A stretch of DNA of 64,000 bases, taken from contig JAZDFQ010000094.1 of NCBI GenBank assembly GCA_043807765.1, positions 4,146 through 68,145 of the forward strand, in the 5' to 3' direction. Origin of the DNA: Stygiobacter sp043807765 (GTDB lineage: Bacteria > Bacteroidota > Ignavibacteria > Ignavibacteriales > Melioribacteraceae). Positions 53,202 to 62,085 of the stretch are shown here, piece by piece (positions within the stretch are counted from its first letter, which is position 1; each line of letters begins with the position of its first letter). Under the pieces are notes generated by a model. It was given only the letters and a program-made list of their open reading frames with translations, was not told the origin of the DNA and searched no databases. Position numbers and translations under genes: made by a program.

Positions 53202-54215
53202 TTACAAGGTCCTGCCGATTGCCTTTGCAATTAATCTTAACTCTTCCATCAATTTAAGATAGGTGTTGGGAAGCAATGCTTGTGGTCCATCGCTTAAAGC
53301 TGTTTCCGGATCGTGATGGATTTCAATCATTAATCCGTCTGCACCAGCAGCTACTGCTGCACGAGCCATAGGAGGAACTTGATCTCTTAATCCGGTCGCG
53401 TGAGAAGGATCTGCAATTACCGGCAAGTGGCTCTTCTTATGAACAACCGGAATAGCAGAAAGATCAAATGTGTTGCGTGTATAGTTTTCAAAAGTTCTGA
53501 TGCCGCGTTCGCAAAGAACAACATCTTTGTTCCCGCCCGATAAAATATACTCAGCAGACATTAACCACTCTTCAATTGTTGCAGCGATTCCACGTTTCAA
53601 CATTACCGCTTTATCAACTCTACCAAGTTCTTTAAGCAAAGAAAAGTTTTGCATGTTGCGCGCGCCAACTTGAAAGATGTCAGTGTACTTGTAAATCAAT
53701 TCGATCTGCTCGATCTGCATAACTTCCGTTATAACCAGAAGATTGTACTTATCAGCAGCAGCGCGCATTAATTTTAATCCTTCTTCTCCCATACCTTGAA
53801 AAGCGTAAGGTGATGTTCTTGGTTTGAAAGCACCGCCGCGTAAAATTGTTGCGCCCGACTCCGCGACTACCTTTGCCAAACGGAAAATCTGATCTTCACT
53901 TTCAACAGAACAAGGACCGGACATCATAACAACATGATTACCACCGATTTCCACATCTTTTATTTTGATGACCGAATTGTTCTCTTGAAAACTTCTTCCG
54001 GCAAGTTTAAATGGGGTGGTAACACGATAAACTTCATCAACGCCGTCAAGTATGCTAATGATTCTTGTATCGAAATTTGGTTTAACACCAATAGCGCCGA
54101 TTATTGTTCTTTCCGTTCCGGTGGATTTATGTATTTGGAAGCCATAGTCTTCTAAATGCTTAACTACATTTTCTATTTGAGCTTCGGTTGCGTTCTTCTG
54201 AATAATAACTACCAA
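53202..54215 (-). CDS. aroF: 3-deoxy-7-phosphoheptulonate synthase (DAHP synthase, type I-beta)
   Basis: Protein of 337 residues. The TTG start is supported by AGGAG six bases upstream. Residues 1-75 are the ferredoxin-like N-terminal regulatory domain (MVVIIQKNATEAQIENVV), followed by the TIM barrel with MSGPCSVES, LRGGAFKPRTSPY, GARNMQN, KRGIAATIEEWL, and ADPSHATG. It condenses PEP and erythrose-4-phosphate as the first step of the shikimate pathway. It abuts tyrA, so feedback control and expression of tyrosine synthesis are linked. Confidence 0.96.
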   Translation of the reverse strand: MVVIIQKNATEAQIENVVKHLEDYGFQIHKSTGTERTIIGAIGVKPNFDTRIISILDGVDEVYRVTTPFKLAGRSFQENNSVIKIKDVEIGGNHVVMMSGPCSVESEDQIFRLAKVVAESGATILRGGAFKPRTSPYAFQGMGEEGLKLMRAAADKYNLLVITEVMQIEQIELIYKYTDIFQVGARNMQNFSLLKELGRVDKAVMLKRGIAATIEEWLMSAEYILSGGNKDVVLCERGIRTFENYTRNTFDLSAIPVVHKKSHLPVIADPSHATGLRDQVPPMARAAVAAGADGLMIEIHHDPETALSDGPQALLPNTYLKLMEELRLIAKAIGRTL

Positions 54216-54228
54216 TTTGTACTCCTAA

Positions 54229-54909
54229 TTAATCATGAAATTTTTTCTCTCCGGCATTTATTTCAACCGGAATAAAATCTTCTTTAGTTGGAATAGCACA
54301 AGAATAATTCGGACTGTAGGCACAGTAAGGATTATATGCTAGGTTAAAATCTACTTCATAAATATAGTTTGGATTGTTAACTAATTCAAAATCGATATAG
54401 CGCCCAACGCCGTAGGATTCATTATTAGTCGTTAAATCTGTAAACCAAATTGAATGATAAGTCTGTCCGGTTTTAGTTGTCCCTTCGTAAACATTGATTT
54501 TCAAGTTCTTTTCTTGATGCTTGAATTCGACCCAGCCGAAACGAACCGTTTTTCTTGGCTCTCCTTTAGTTCCAAAAATTGTAACAGTATCTTTTTGTCC
54601 GTACTCGCTTAACTTACTCTTAAAAACAAAATCCGGGTCAACATCAAAGTAGTTGAGATTATGAAACTCGACTTTGCCTTTTAAATTAAACGGGGAAGAA
54701 GGATCATTTTTCATCTCATCATTTTTCTTAGCGCGGTAGTCTTCAATCTTTTTGATGTAAGCCTCTTGTTCCGGAGTATAGTTTTTACCGCAGCTATATA
54801 AAATAAATAGAACGCAGATTACACTGATGACGCGGATTATCACGGATAAATCAGCGTAAATCTGCTTGATCTGCGTCATCCGCGTTCTATTAAGATTCTT
54901 TGTTTTCAT
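54229..54909 (-). CDS. DUF1684 lipoprotein whose signal peptide is encoded by a palindromic repeat
   Basis: Protein of 226 residues if started at ATG 54909, inside the mutS 3' end; an ATG at 54879 is an alternative. The hydrophobic signal (VIIRVISVICVLFIL) and lipobox LYSC are read from an 86-bp palindromic repeat at 54806-54891 and the few bases after it. The mature part matches DUF1684: FGTKGEPRKTVRFGWVEF, then WFTDLTTNNESYGVGRYIDFE, read as TTNNESYGVGRYID, and NLAYNPYCAYSPNYSCA with PxEDF. DUF1684 proteins are secreted, of unknown function. It lies between mutS and aroF (13-base gap) in one transcript. Confidence 0.85.
   Translation of the reverse strand: MKTKNLNRTRMTQIKQIYADLSVIIRVISVICVLFILYSCGKNYTPEQEAYIKKIEDYRAKKNDEMKNDPSSPFNLKGKVEFHNLNYFDVDPDFVFKSKLSEYGQKDTVTIFGTKGEPRKTVRFGWVEFKHQEKNLKINVYEGTTKTGQTYHSIWFTDLTTNNESYGVGRYIDFELVNNPNYIYEVDFNLAYNPYCAYSPNYSCAIPTKEDFIPVEINAGEKKFHD
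54806..54891. repeat. 86-bp palindromic repeat element within the DUF1684 gene
   Basis: Perfect 10-bp terminal inverted repeats AATAGAACGC (54806-54815) and GCGTTCTATT (54882-54891). Internally both halves repeat GATGACGC and related GCGTCATC modules (CTGATGACGCGGATTATCAC; CTGCGTCATCCGCGTTCT). This 'CGCGGATGACGCAGAT' type of intergenic repeat is frequent in many bacterial genomes; here it is inside a reading frame and stays in frame. Confidence 0.85.
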
Positions 54910-57505
54910 CTAAATGCTTCTTTAGTTCGCTAAGTTTATTTAATGCTTCCAACGGAGTTAAACTATCAATCGCAATATCGGAAATTTCTTTTCTAAGTGA
55001 ATCATCTTTCATTTCGAACAAGCTAATCTGCATTTCATCTTGTTTGAATTTAGAAAGCTTTGCTTTTTTAATTTCGTAAGGAGTTAGTTCTTTTCCTTCT
55101 AGATTAACAAGAATTTCCTTCGCGCGGTTCGTTACAAACTGAGGGAGTCCGGCCATTTGCGCCACTTGAATTCCGTAACTGTGATCAGCACCGCCGGGAG
55201 TTACTTTGTGAAGAAAAATAACTTTATCGCCATACTCGCGCACTTCAACTTTGAAATTTCTTATGCGAGGGAAAATCTCTGCCATTTCATTTAGCTCGTG
55301 ATAGTGAGTTGCAAACAATGTTTTTGCGCTTAGGTTCACATTCTCGTGAAGATATTCTGTAATTGCCCACGCAATTGAAATTCCGTCAAATGTACTTGTA
55401 CCGCGCCCAATTTCATCCAAGAGAATTAAGCTCTTGCTCGTTGCGTTGTTTAAAATATTTGCTGCTTCTTGCATCTCAACAAGAAAAGTAGATTCGCCGG
55501 CAGCAATGTTATCGCTTGCGCCAACGCGAGTGTAAATTCTATCAACCAAACCAATTGAAGCTTTTTTTGCCGGAACGAAAGAACCAATCTGAGCCATTAA
55601 AACCAATAAGCCAATCTGACGGAGATATACAGATTTACCAGCCATGTTTGGTCCGGTTAGAATAATTATCTGCTCTTCCGATGAAGAAAGCTTGCAGCTG
55701 TTTGGTGTAAATTTTTCTCCTGGCGGCAAAATTCTTTCAACAACCGGATGCCGTCCATCAATAATTTCTAGAGTATCGGAGTTGTTCAGTTCCGGCTTAG
55801 TGTAATTGTATTCGACCGCGCATTCTGCTAACGATTGATAGCAATCCAGCATAGCTATTAGTTGCGCGTTTTCTTGAATTGCTTCAGTTTCTTGAGCAAC
55901 AGCAATTCTTATCTCATCAAAAAGCTTGTACTCCAAATTCTGAATATTCTCTTGCGCGTTAAGGATTTTGTCTTCGTATTCTTTTAACTCGGGTGTAATA
56001 AATCGTTCACCATTTACAAGCGTTTGTTTGCGGATGTAATTATCCGGCGCTTTCTCTCTGTTGGCATTGCTTATTTCAATGTAGTAACCAAAAACTTTGT
56101 TGTAGCTAACTTTAAGTGAAGAAATCTTTGTCCGCTCACGTTCCGTTCTTTGCAGAGTTGCAATCCAATCTTTTGCATTGGTTGATAAAGAACGAAGCTC
56201 ATCTAGCTCAACATTAAATCCTTTGCGGATTATTCCGCCATCGGACATAGCGAGCGGCGGGTCATCGGCTATCGAGCTTTCAATTTTCTCAACCAAACTT
56301 TCAAGTGTGTTCAGCTTATTGTTTATCGCGGTAATTGTTTCAACAGACGATTGATCTAAAAGCTGTTTGATAAGAGGAATTTTTTTGAGAGAAGTTTTTA
56401 AGCTAACAATTTCTCTCGGATTAACTCTTCCGGTACAGACTTTCGAAATCAATCTCTCAAGATCGCCGATTTCACTTAATTCGTTCTGAAGATTCTTGCG
56501 GAGAGTTTTGTTGTTGGCGAATTCTTCAACACATTCTTGGCGTTTTAAAATTGGTTCGAGTTTTCTGAGCGGGGAAGTAATCCACTTCTTCAGCATTCTT
56601 CCGCCCATAGAAGTTTCCGTCTTATCAAGAATGGAAATTAGAGAACCTTCACGCTCGCCGTCTTGCATTGTAAAAGTGATTTCAAGATTACGCTTTGTAG
56701 AATAATCGAGCAGCATATAATCAGAAGGATTGAAGCGGGCAATCTTGTTTATGTGAGTGAGATTTGCTTTCTGTGTCTCGCGTAGATAATTAAGAGCAGC
56801 GCCGGCTGCACAAATTCCGGTATAAAAATTTTCAATCCCAAAGCCCTTAAGCGTTTTGGTGTTGAAGTGATTCATCAAAAGTTCGGAACCGTAGCCGAAA
56901 TCGAAAATCCAATCATCTATTTTAGTAACTCTAGCAGAAGGAACAGATTTATTAATTATTGGCTCAAGTATTTGTTTTAGCTTCTTCGGGATTAAAATCT
57001 CTGATGGATTTATCGCACCAAACTGCTGGGCGATTTCACTTTGCTTCACTTCGTAGGTTTGAAACTCGCCCGTGGAAATATCTGCGAACGCCAAACCGGC
57101 AATTTCATTTTCAATATAAATAGAGAGAACGTAATTATTCTTTTTGTGATCGAGCAATTTATCGGAGATTGCTACGCCGGGAGTTACAACCTCTACAACT
57201 TCACGCTTAACAATTCCTTTAGCAAACTTTGGGTTTTCTGTCTGCTCGCAAACTGCAACACGGTATCCGGCACGGACAAGCTTCGGCAGATAAGTATCAA
57301 TCGCGTGGTGAGGAAATCCGGCTAGGGGAACTTCGCCAGCCGCACCGTTAGCTCTCTTAGTTAAAGTTATGCCCAATACTTTGGAAGCAGTTTTCGCATC
57401 TTCATCAAAAGTTTCAAAGAAATCTCCAACACGGAACAGCAAAACCGTATCCGGGTAGCTTTCTTTTACCTTTGCGTATTGCGCCATCAATGGTGTAACG
57501 GACAT
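54890..57505 (-). CDS. mutS: DNA mismatch repair protein MutS
   Basis: Protein of 871 residues, normal for MutS1. The mismatch-binding start is VLLFRVGDFFETF (Phe-x-Glu motif in FFETF region). Connector, lever and clamp domains follow; the ATPase has TGPNMAGKSVYLRQ (Walker A), STFLVEMQEAANIL, LILLDEIGRGTSTFDG (Walker B) and THYHEL. A short C-terminal tail (SLTPLEALNKLSELKKHL) resembles the dimerisation/tetramer helix. It starts mismatch repair by binding base mispairs. The DUF1684 start overlaps its 3' end by 20 bases. Confidence 0.98.
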   Translation of the reverse strand: MSVTPLMAQYAKVKESYPDTVLLFRVGDFFETFDEDAKTASKVLGITLTKRANGAAGEVPLAGFPHHAIDTYLPKLVRAGYRVAVCEQTENPKFAKGIVKREVVEVVTPGVAISDKLLDHKKNNYVLSIYIENEIAGLAFADISTGEFQTYEVKQSEIAQQFGAINPSEILIPKKLKQILEPIINKSVPSARVTKIDDWIFDFGYGSELLMNHFNTKTLKGFGIENFYTGICAAGAALNYLRETQKANLTHINKIARFNPSDYMLLDYSTKRNLEITFTMQDGEREGSLISILDKTETSMGGRMLKKWITSPLRKLEPILKRQECVEEFANNKTLRKNLQNELSEIGDLERLISKVCTGRVNPREIVSLKTSLKKIPLIKQLLDQSSVETITAINNKLNTLESLVEKIESSIADDPPLAMSDGGIIRKGFNVELDELRSLSTNAKDWIATLQRTERERTKISSLKVSYNKVFGYYIEISNANREKAPDNYIRKQTLVNGERFITPELKEYEDKILNAQENIQNLEYKLFDEIRIAVAQETEAIQENAQLIAMLDCYQSLAECAVEYNYTKPELNNSDTLEIIDGRHPVVERILPPGEKFTPNSCKLSSSEEQIIILTGPNMAGKSVYLRQIGLLVLMAQIGSFVPAKKASIGLVDRIYTRVGASDNIAAGESTFLVEMQEAANILNNATSKSLILLDEIGRGTSTFDGISIAWAITEYLHENVNLSAKTLFATHYHELNEMAEIFPRIRNFKVEVREYGDKVIFLHKVTPGGADHSYGIQVAQMAGLPQFVTNRAKEILVNLEGKELTPYEIKKAKLSKFKQDEMQISLFEMKDDSLRKEISDIAIDSLTPLEALNKLSELKKHLDENKES

Positions 57506-57567
57506 AGCTTTTTCTCTTAATTGCGGCGTAAAAATAGGCTAATGAGCTTTTAGAATCAAAGAAGTTG

Positions 57568-57654
57568 AAATCTAAATCCCAAGTCCTAAATTCAAAATCC
57601 AGAATCCAGAATCGTAACCGCAAATCCGAATTCCAAAATCCTAAATCCAAAATT
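57568..57654. repeat. AAATCC-type low-complexity repeat patch
   Basis: The segment between mutS and the GyrI-like gene consists of units related to AAATCC, CCTAAAT and CCAGAATCCAGAATC. Similar patches are dispersed in many related genomes. A minus-strand reading frame over it (with LDFGFWILDF-like words) is a product of the repeat. The rest of the 315-base gap (57506-57820) holds only a short peptide frame at 57726. Confidence 0.7.
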
Positions 57655-57725
57655 TTCTTAAAAGATTGTCCTTTGGAATCATAAAAGAGTTTCATTATAA
57701 TTTGCCGGAAGAAAGGAGAGTATAA

Positions 57726-57767
57726 ATGCAATTGGTTTCAACTGGCAAATCAATATATGCTGCATGA
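57726..57767 (+). other. 13-codon open frame with strong ribosome site, upstream of the GyrI-like gene
   Basis: AAAGGAGAG at 57712-57720 is followed by ATG at 57726 and 13 codons (MQLVSTGKSIYAA) before TGA. It could be a leader peptide or the remnant of a lost gene. It is too short to show a family. Confidence 0.3.
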
Positions 57768-57820
57768 AGGTTGAAAGCCAATGCCAATAGATAAAGCAGT
57801 TAAAACAAAAAGAGGTTGTT

Positions 57821-58345
57821 ATGAGTAATCAAATTGAAGTTATTGAAAAAGAAACCGAACACACTTTAGAAATTAGCGCCAATGTCCCGATGTTGAAATT
57901 GCCGATGGTTATTGGAAGTTCTTACAAAGCCATTGCCGAGCATCTTGGGAAAAAAGGATTGGAATGCAGCGGTGTACCTTATGTTCGTTACGTTGACCTA
58001 AATTGGAGTGAACTAAATAACGAGAACAAATTTCTCTCTTTCATCAAAATGTTTACAAGAAAGTGGAATATGCTTATTGGCTTTCCGGTAAAAGAAAAAA
58101 CAGAAGGGGAGGGAAACATTAAAGCGGGCACTATTGAAAAGGGAAAATTTGTTAAGACGCTTCACCGCGGACCTTATCAAAAAGTTGGCGCAGCTTACAA
58201 AGCGATGGGAGAATTTATCAAGAAGGAAAACTTGAAGATTAAGAGCGAATCAATTGAGTACTACCTCAACGATCCAAAGACAACTAAGAAAAAAGATTTG
58301 GAAACTATCGTTATGATACCGATTGACATAGAGAGATCAAATTAA
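57821..58345 (+). CDS. GyrI-like small-molecule-binding domain protein
   Basis: Protein of 174 residues with AGAGG upstream. The pattern (GVPYVRYVDLN, then NMLIGFPVKEKTEGEG, TLHRGPYQKVGAAYKAM, and EYYLNDPKTTKKKDLET) is that of GyrI-like/AraC effector-binding (SOUL-type) domains: the TLHRGPY turn and the ExYxNDP strand are diagnostic. There is no DNA-binding domain. Relatives bind hydrophobic drugs or hydrolyse epoxides and cyclopropyl groups (cyclopropanoid cyclase-type reactions); here ligand sequestration is a guess. Confidence 0.85.
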   Translation: MSNQIEVIEKETEHTLEISANVPMLKLPMVIGSSYKAIAEHLGKKGLECSGVPYVRYVDLNWSELNNENKFLSFIKMFTRKWNMLIGFPVKEKTEGEGNIKAGTIEKGKFVKTLHRGPYQKVGAAYKAMGEFIKKENLKIKSESIEYYLNDPKTTKKKDLETIVMIPIDIERSN

Positions 58346-58361
58346 AATAAAAAACAAAGAA

Positions 58362-58823
58362 TTAATCTATTGTACTGTGGTTTTTCTTGAGTTCGATTAT
58401 ATCTTTTAAAATTTTTTCAATTTCAATCGCTTTTCTAAAACAATAGTTCGCCAAAATAGAAAACAGAACAGCTATAAAAAAAACGAAAATGAAAAGAGAT
58501 GTTATCCAACTTGATTGATCGATTTTGCTATGAAGGTAGAAGAAACCAACAGTAGCAAAGCAGAAACCAACTGAAAAGATAATGCCATCAAGGTGATATC
58601 TAATCTCTTTATAATAATAATCTCGTACATAGTATTCGTTACTCAGCAATAATTCAATTATTTCATTTCTCTTCTTATTCTTTTTATTTCTCTTTTCTCG
58701 AATATTTGCAGAGTATTTAGCAAAAAGAATATCGAATTTTTTGACCATAAAACTAGTGATCAGATTCGAGCCTACTCCAACAATTAAAGCAGTAATCCAC
58801 CAATAAATATCATATTCGTTCAT
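58362..58823 (-). CDS. Small membrane protein, unknown
   Basis: Protein of 153 residues. One N-terminal membrane helix (WWITALIVGVGSNLITSFMV), a basic loop (KRNKKNKKR), then two more helices (DGIIFSVGFCFATVGFFYLH; LFIFVFFIAVLFSILANYCF) and a charged C-terminal helix (EIEKILKDIIELKK). No family recognised. It is read toward the GyrI-like gene end. Overall pattern resembles small sensor/anchor proteins but nothing more can be said. Confidence 0.55.
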   Translation of the reverse strand: MNEYDIYWWITALIVGVGSNLITSFMVKKFDILFAKYSANIREKRNKKNKKRNEIIELLLSNEYYVRDYYYKEIRYHLDGIIFSVGFCFATVGFFYLHSKIDQSSWITSLFIFVFFIAVLFSILANYCFRKAIEIEKILKDIIELKKNHSTID

Positions 58824-58870
58824 TTTATAGCCTACAAAATATGCTCTTTGTTACTTAGACAGATATAGTG

Positions 58871-60133
58871 TCACTTCGTTGTTATCTTTCCTACAAACTT
58901 GTTGTAGATGTACATTAACAAAGTAGCCATCAAACCAATTGCTATCATAGAATACCAAACATATTCCGGATTGCCGGAAGCTTTGGAAGTTTGATAAATC
59001 CAGCCGCCGAATGGATCGCCGACAAAGCGTGCAATTGCAATCGGTAAGAACGCAAACCCTTGATACATTCCTTGTTGTCCTTGCGGAGCTATTTCGGAAA
59101 TGTATTCGTAGTAGCGTGGCGCTTGTACCATTTCTCCAACCGCAAACGCGACAATTCCCGCAACAATTGTTGGTATGCTCGGATGAATACCAATGATAAT
59201 CCAAATTAAACTGCTAATTGCAAAACCGTACAAAATTGCTTTTGGCGGCGGCAAGTTTTTCGTCCACCGATTTACCGGTATTTGCAAAAGTATAATCGCT
59301 CCGGCACCCGCCCATGACTGTATGATTTCGTATGGAGCGGTTGGACTAATGTAATCCGTAACATAATATGGAACGATGATAAATTCTTGCCAGAAGATTA
59401 TCCAGTAAAGTGAATAGATTAAAAGAAAGATCATAAATTTGAAATTTGCTAGAACAACCAAAAGATTTTTTACTTTCTGCGCGAATGATTCAACATTAAC
59501 CGGCGGTTTTACATCTTTATAGAACAGCATGTTTACAACCAGCATTGCCAAACAGCTTACTGCAGAAACTAAATAAACAAACTCGTTGCCGAAGTTATCG
59601 CGTACAAAGTAAGCTATTGTTGGTCCAATCATAGCACCGGCATTAACAAGCCAGTAATAAATAGCAAAGCCGAGCGATTTTGCATCGGGATTGTGGGAAG
59701 CATCATTAACTGTTCCGAGTACAGATGGTTTTATGAATGAACCGCCGAACGCTGTAAAAACTAAGAATAGCATTAAAAGCCAGTAAGATGGTAGGTCTTG
59801 ATAAATGCCGTTGAATGCACTCATTCCCATCGAGCCGATCAAAAAGTAGCCTATGGCTAAAATTGAAAACGCAACATTGAATGCTTTTTTGAATCCCCAT
59901 TTGTCCGCAAGAGTACCGCCAAGAATAGGAAGCAAATAAATCAATCCGCCGAAAATTCCGGAAAGAGAACCGGCTTCGGCTTCCGTAAAGCCAAGTTTGT
60001 TTCTTAAATAAATCATGAAAACGATTTGCTGACCGTAGTAAGCCAGCCGTTCGAATAGTTCCATGATGTTTGCAACCCAGAAAGATTTGTGAAATCCGGA
60101 TTTGAGTTTTAGAATTTCTGCAGAGAGGTTCAC
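58871..60133 (-). CDS. MFS transporter, proton-dependent oligopeptide (POT)-like
   Basis: Protein of 420 residues with about 12 membrane helices. GTG start with GGAG five bases upstream. The N-terminal helix carries the ExxER-YYG signature of the POT/PTR family (MELFERLAYYG), and the loop GGTLADKWG follows. POT transporters import di- and tripeptides with protons; this protein is shorter than typical bacterial POTs (about 460-500), so another substrate is possible. A degraded repeat element lies upstream between it and the divergent acetyltransferase. Confidence 0.85.
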   Translation of the reverse strand: MNLSAEILKLKSGFHKSFWVANIMELFERLAYYGQQIVFMIYLRNKLGFTEAEAGSLSGIFGGLIYLLPILGGTLADKWGFKKAFNVAFSILAIGYFLIGSMGMSAFNGIYQDLPSYWLLMLFLVFTAFGGSFIKPSVLGTVNDASHNPDAKSLGFAIYYWLVNAGAMIGPTIAYFVRDNFGNEFVYLVSAVSCLAMLVVNMLFYKDVKPPVNVESFAQKVKNLLVVLANFKFMIFLLIYSLYWIIFWQEFIIVPYYVTDYISPTAPYEIIQSWAGAGAIILLQIPVNRWTKNLPPPKAILYGFAISSLIWIIIGIHPSIPTIVAGIVAFAVGEMVQAPRYYEYISEIAPQGQQGMYQGFAFLPIAIARFVGDPFGGWIYQTSKASGNPEYVWYSMIAIGLMATLLMYIYNKFVGKITTK

Positions 60134-60235
60134 TATTACTCCGAGCTAAATGATTGGCGTGCAAAATAATCTAAAACAACGATGTTATTCAAATCATTTT
60201 TGTAAATTTCAAAGTAGATAAGTATAAAGAAATGA

Positions 60236-60314
60236 TTTGCCACGAAGGCACTAATACACCAAGTTCAGACGAAGATGATCTTAACCTTAGTGACTTTGTG
60301 CCTTGGCGGCTAAA
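60236..60314. repeat. Dispersed GCCAC-GAAGGCAC palindromic repeat
   Basis: TTTGCCACGAAGGCACTAA at the left faces TTAGTGACTTTGTGCC and TTGGCGGCTAAA at the right: an imperfect inverted repeat of about 79 bp. This 'GCCACCAAGGCACAAAG' kind of element is familiar from many environmental bacterial genomes. It fills most of the 227-base divergent gap. Confidence 0.7.
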
Positions 60315-60360
60315 CTTTTTTGAACTGTGAAGTAATTTTACATAAAAAAATGAGGGAAGA

Positions 60361-60945
60361 GTGGAACAAAAATACTTTAAGCACGAATCCGCTTACGTGG
60401 ATGACAATGTAGAAATTGAAGAGGGAACAAAAATTTGGCATTTCTCGCATGTACAGAGCGGAGCTAAACTAGGCAAAAATTGCGTACTTGGTCAGAATGT
60501 GAATATTGGCAACAATGTTACTATCGGCAACTTTGTGAAGATTCAAAACAATGTTTCCGTGTATGAAGGTGTAATATTGGAAGACTATGTTTTCTGCGGA
60601 CCATCAATGGTATTTACAAACATTTCCGATCCTCGCTCAAAATATCCTCAAGTTGGAGCTAAGTATTACAAGAAAACATTGGTAAAAGAAGGTGCATCAC
60701 TAGGCGCAAACTCTACTATTGTATGCGGAAATACAATCGGACGATTCGCTTTTGTTGGCGCCGGTGCTGTTGTAACAAAAGACATTCCCGATTTTGCATT
60801 GGTTGTCGGCAATCCCGCAAGAATAGTAGGCTGGTTCAGCGAAGCCGGACAAAAACTTGTTTTCGATAAAGAGGGAATTGCATACTGCGAGAAATCAAAT
60901 AAAACGTATAAACTTGAGGATGGAATAGTAAAGGAAGCAGAATAA
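60361..60945 (+). CDS. Left-handed beta-helix N-acetyltransferase (WbpD/WlbB-like)
   Basis: Protein of 194 residues, GTG start preceded by AGGGAAGA. Hexapeptide repeats dominate (TKIWHFSHVQSGAKLGKN, NIGNNVTIGNFVKIQNNVSVYEGV in parts, VKEGASLGANSTIVCG, FVGAGAVVTKDIP). The start KYFKHESAYVDDN and the NISDPRSKYPQ loop fit acetyltransferases that act on UDP-3-amino sugars in surface polysaccharide synthesis. No other glycan genes are adjacent. The call to the fold is firm and the substrate is inferred. Confidence 0.9.
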   Translation: MEQKYFKHESAYVDDNVEIEEGTKIWHFSHVQSGAKLGKNCVLGQNVNIGNNVTIGNFVKIQNNVSVYEGVILEDYVFCGPSMVFTNISDPRSKYPQVGAKYYKKTLVKEGASLGANSTIVCGNTIGRFAFVGAGAVVTKDIPDFALVVGNPARIVGWFSEAGQKLVFDKEGIAYCEKSNKTYKLEDGIVKEAE

Positions 60946-60988
60946 ATTATTTCCGAGTAGACAGCGATTTGCAATGAGAAAAAAGATT

Positions 60989-61012
60989 CTGTCGCGGAGT
61001 GGTCAGCGACAG
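60989..61012. repeat. Hairpin repeat family, copy 3 (hairpin part only)
   Basis: CTGTCGCGGAGTGG then TCAGCGACAG: same hairpin as copies 1 and 2 with one changed pair. The CGTCAT part is missing. A separate short stem GCTATTC (61098-61104) / GAATAGC (61118-61124) lies before the next gene. Confidence 0.8.
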
Positions 61013-61150
61013 CAAAAATAACGTCTGAAAGTAAGTCCCGAAACAACGGTAAATAAATTTGTTAAAAATAATTGACTGTTGCTTTCAGTTTGTATTTGCT
61101 ATTCTGGGCTGACGGGTGAATAGCAGTTCCAATAGGGCGTACGAAATATA

Positions 61151-62017
61151 ATGGCAGAGTACAAAAAACAACATGTAATAGCAGAAAATTACCTTAAAGG
61201 ATTTTCCGAGGTTGATTACTATAAGAAGGGGAATGTGAATTGTCCTGTATGGATTTATTATATGAGAGAGAAAACTATAAAATTAAAATCTCCTCATAAT
61301 ATTGCATGGCGTCCCTATTATTACTCATTTAAAGATGAACGCGGAGGCTATCAACATTCTATTGAAAAGGAATTTTCAAAATTAGAAAGTATGGCTAATA
61401 TTATAATTCGCAAGATTGATTCAAACATTAGAGATATTAGAAAAAACAAAGAAATCCAATTTTTAACCGAAAATGACAGGGTATTATTGACTCACTTCAT
61501 ATTTTGGCATATGAAAAAAATTCCATCAGTTGTCGATAGTATTTATAATGAAGTCAAAACAGGATATACCGAGATATCACAAAAATATAACCACACTATT
61601 AGGGAATCAGAAATAAAGAATCAGACATTAGAACTCATGATAAAAATCGGTACTGGAGAAGAATTCGATTTTATTAAAACGCTTTTAAAAAAAGATTTTA
61701 GAATTGTTTTTTTATCAAATGATGAATCAAGCTTTATAACAACAGATAATCCGGTTGTCAGATTTAACAAAATAGACACAGATGGTATTGGAATAGATAG
61801 TACCGAGATCTATTTCCCTTTGAATCAAAGATGTCTACTGTTTCTACATGGTGTTGGCAATAAATTCGAATTTCTAAAACTGTCTGACAGAAAACTCTTA
61901 TACCAGCAAAACAAATTTGTTGCGTCAAAAGCCAAGGATTTTATTGTATCCAGAGATAAGGTATATCTCGTTAAGATTTTGGAGGAATTAAAATATGAGA
62001 TCAAAGTTAAAGCCTAA
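61151..62017 (+). CDS. DUF4238-domain protein
   Basis: Protein of 288 residues. The start KKQHVIAENYLKGFSE and the later SFITTDNPVVRFN and YFPLNQRCLLFLHG match the DUF4238 pattern (xQHxxPxxYLxxF; TSDxPv; PLtp..ll). No enzyme activity is established for the family. It is an isolated gene between two members of the hairpin repeat family (copies 3 and 4), which marks it as accessory. Codon use and AT-richness resemble the accessory operon genes rather than the acetyltransferase next to it; this is an impression, not a measurement. Confidence 0.7.
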   Translation: MAEYKKQHVIAENYLKGFSEVDYYKKGNVNCPVWIYYMREKTIKLKSPHNIAWRPYYYSFKDERGGYQHSIEKEFSKLESMANIIIRKIDSNIRDIRKNKEIQFLTENDRVLLTHFIFWHMKKIPSVVDSIYNEVKTGYTEISQKYNHTIRESEIKNQTLELMIKIGTGEEFDFIKTLLKKDFRIVFLSNDESSFITTDNPVVRFNKIDTDGIGIDSTEIYFPLNQRCLLFLHGVGNKFEFLKLSDRKLLYQQNKFVASKAKDFIVSRDKVYLVKILEELKYEIKVKA

Positions 62018-62085
62018 ATTGTGTGTCTGACCCCGTATCTAGTCTCGCTCGTCCAGCGAAAAGCTCGGGATTGAAAATTTTTCTA

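Noticed and set aside
57414..57731. Minus-strand reading frame of 105 codons with LDFGFWILDF-like words
   Set aside because: It is a translation of the AAATCC-type repeat and overlaps the mutS start; such frames arise wherever this repeat occurs.
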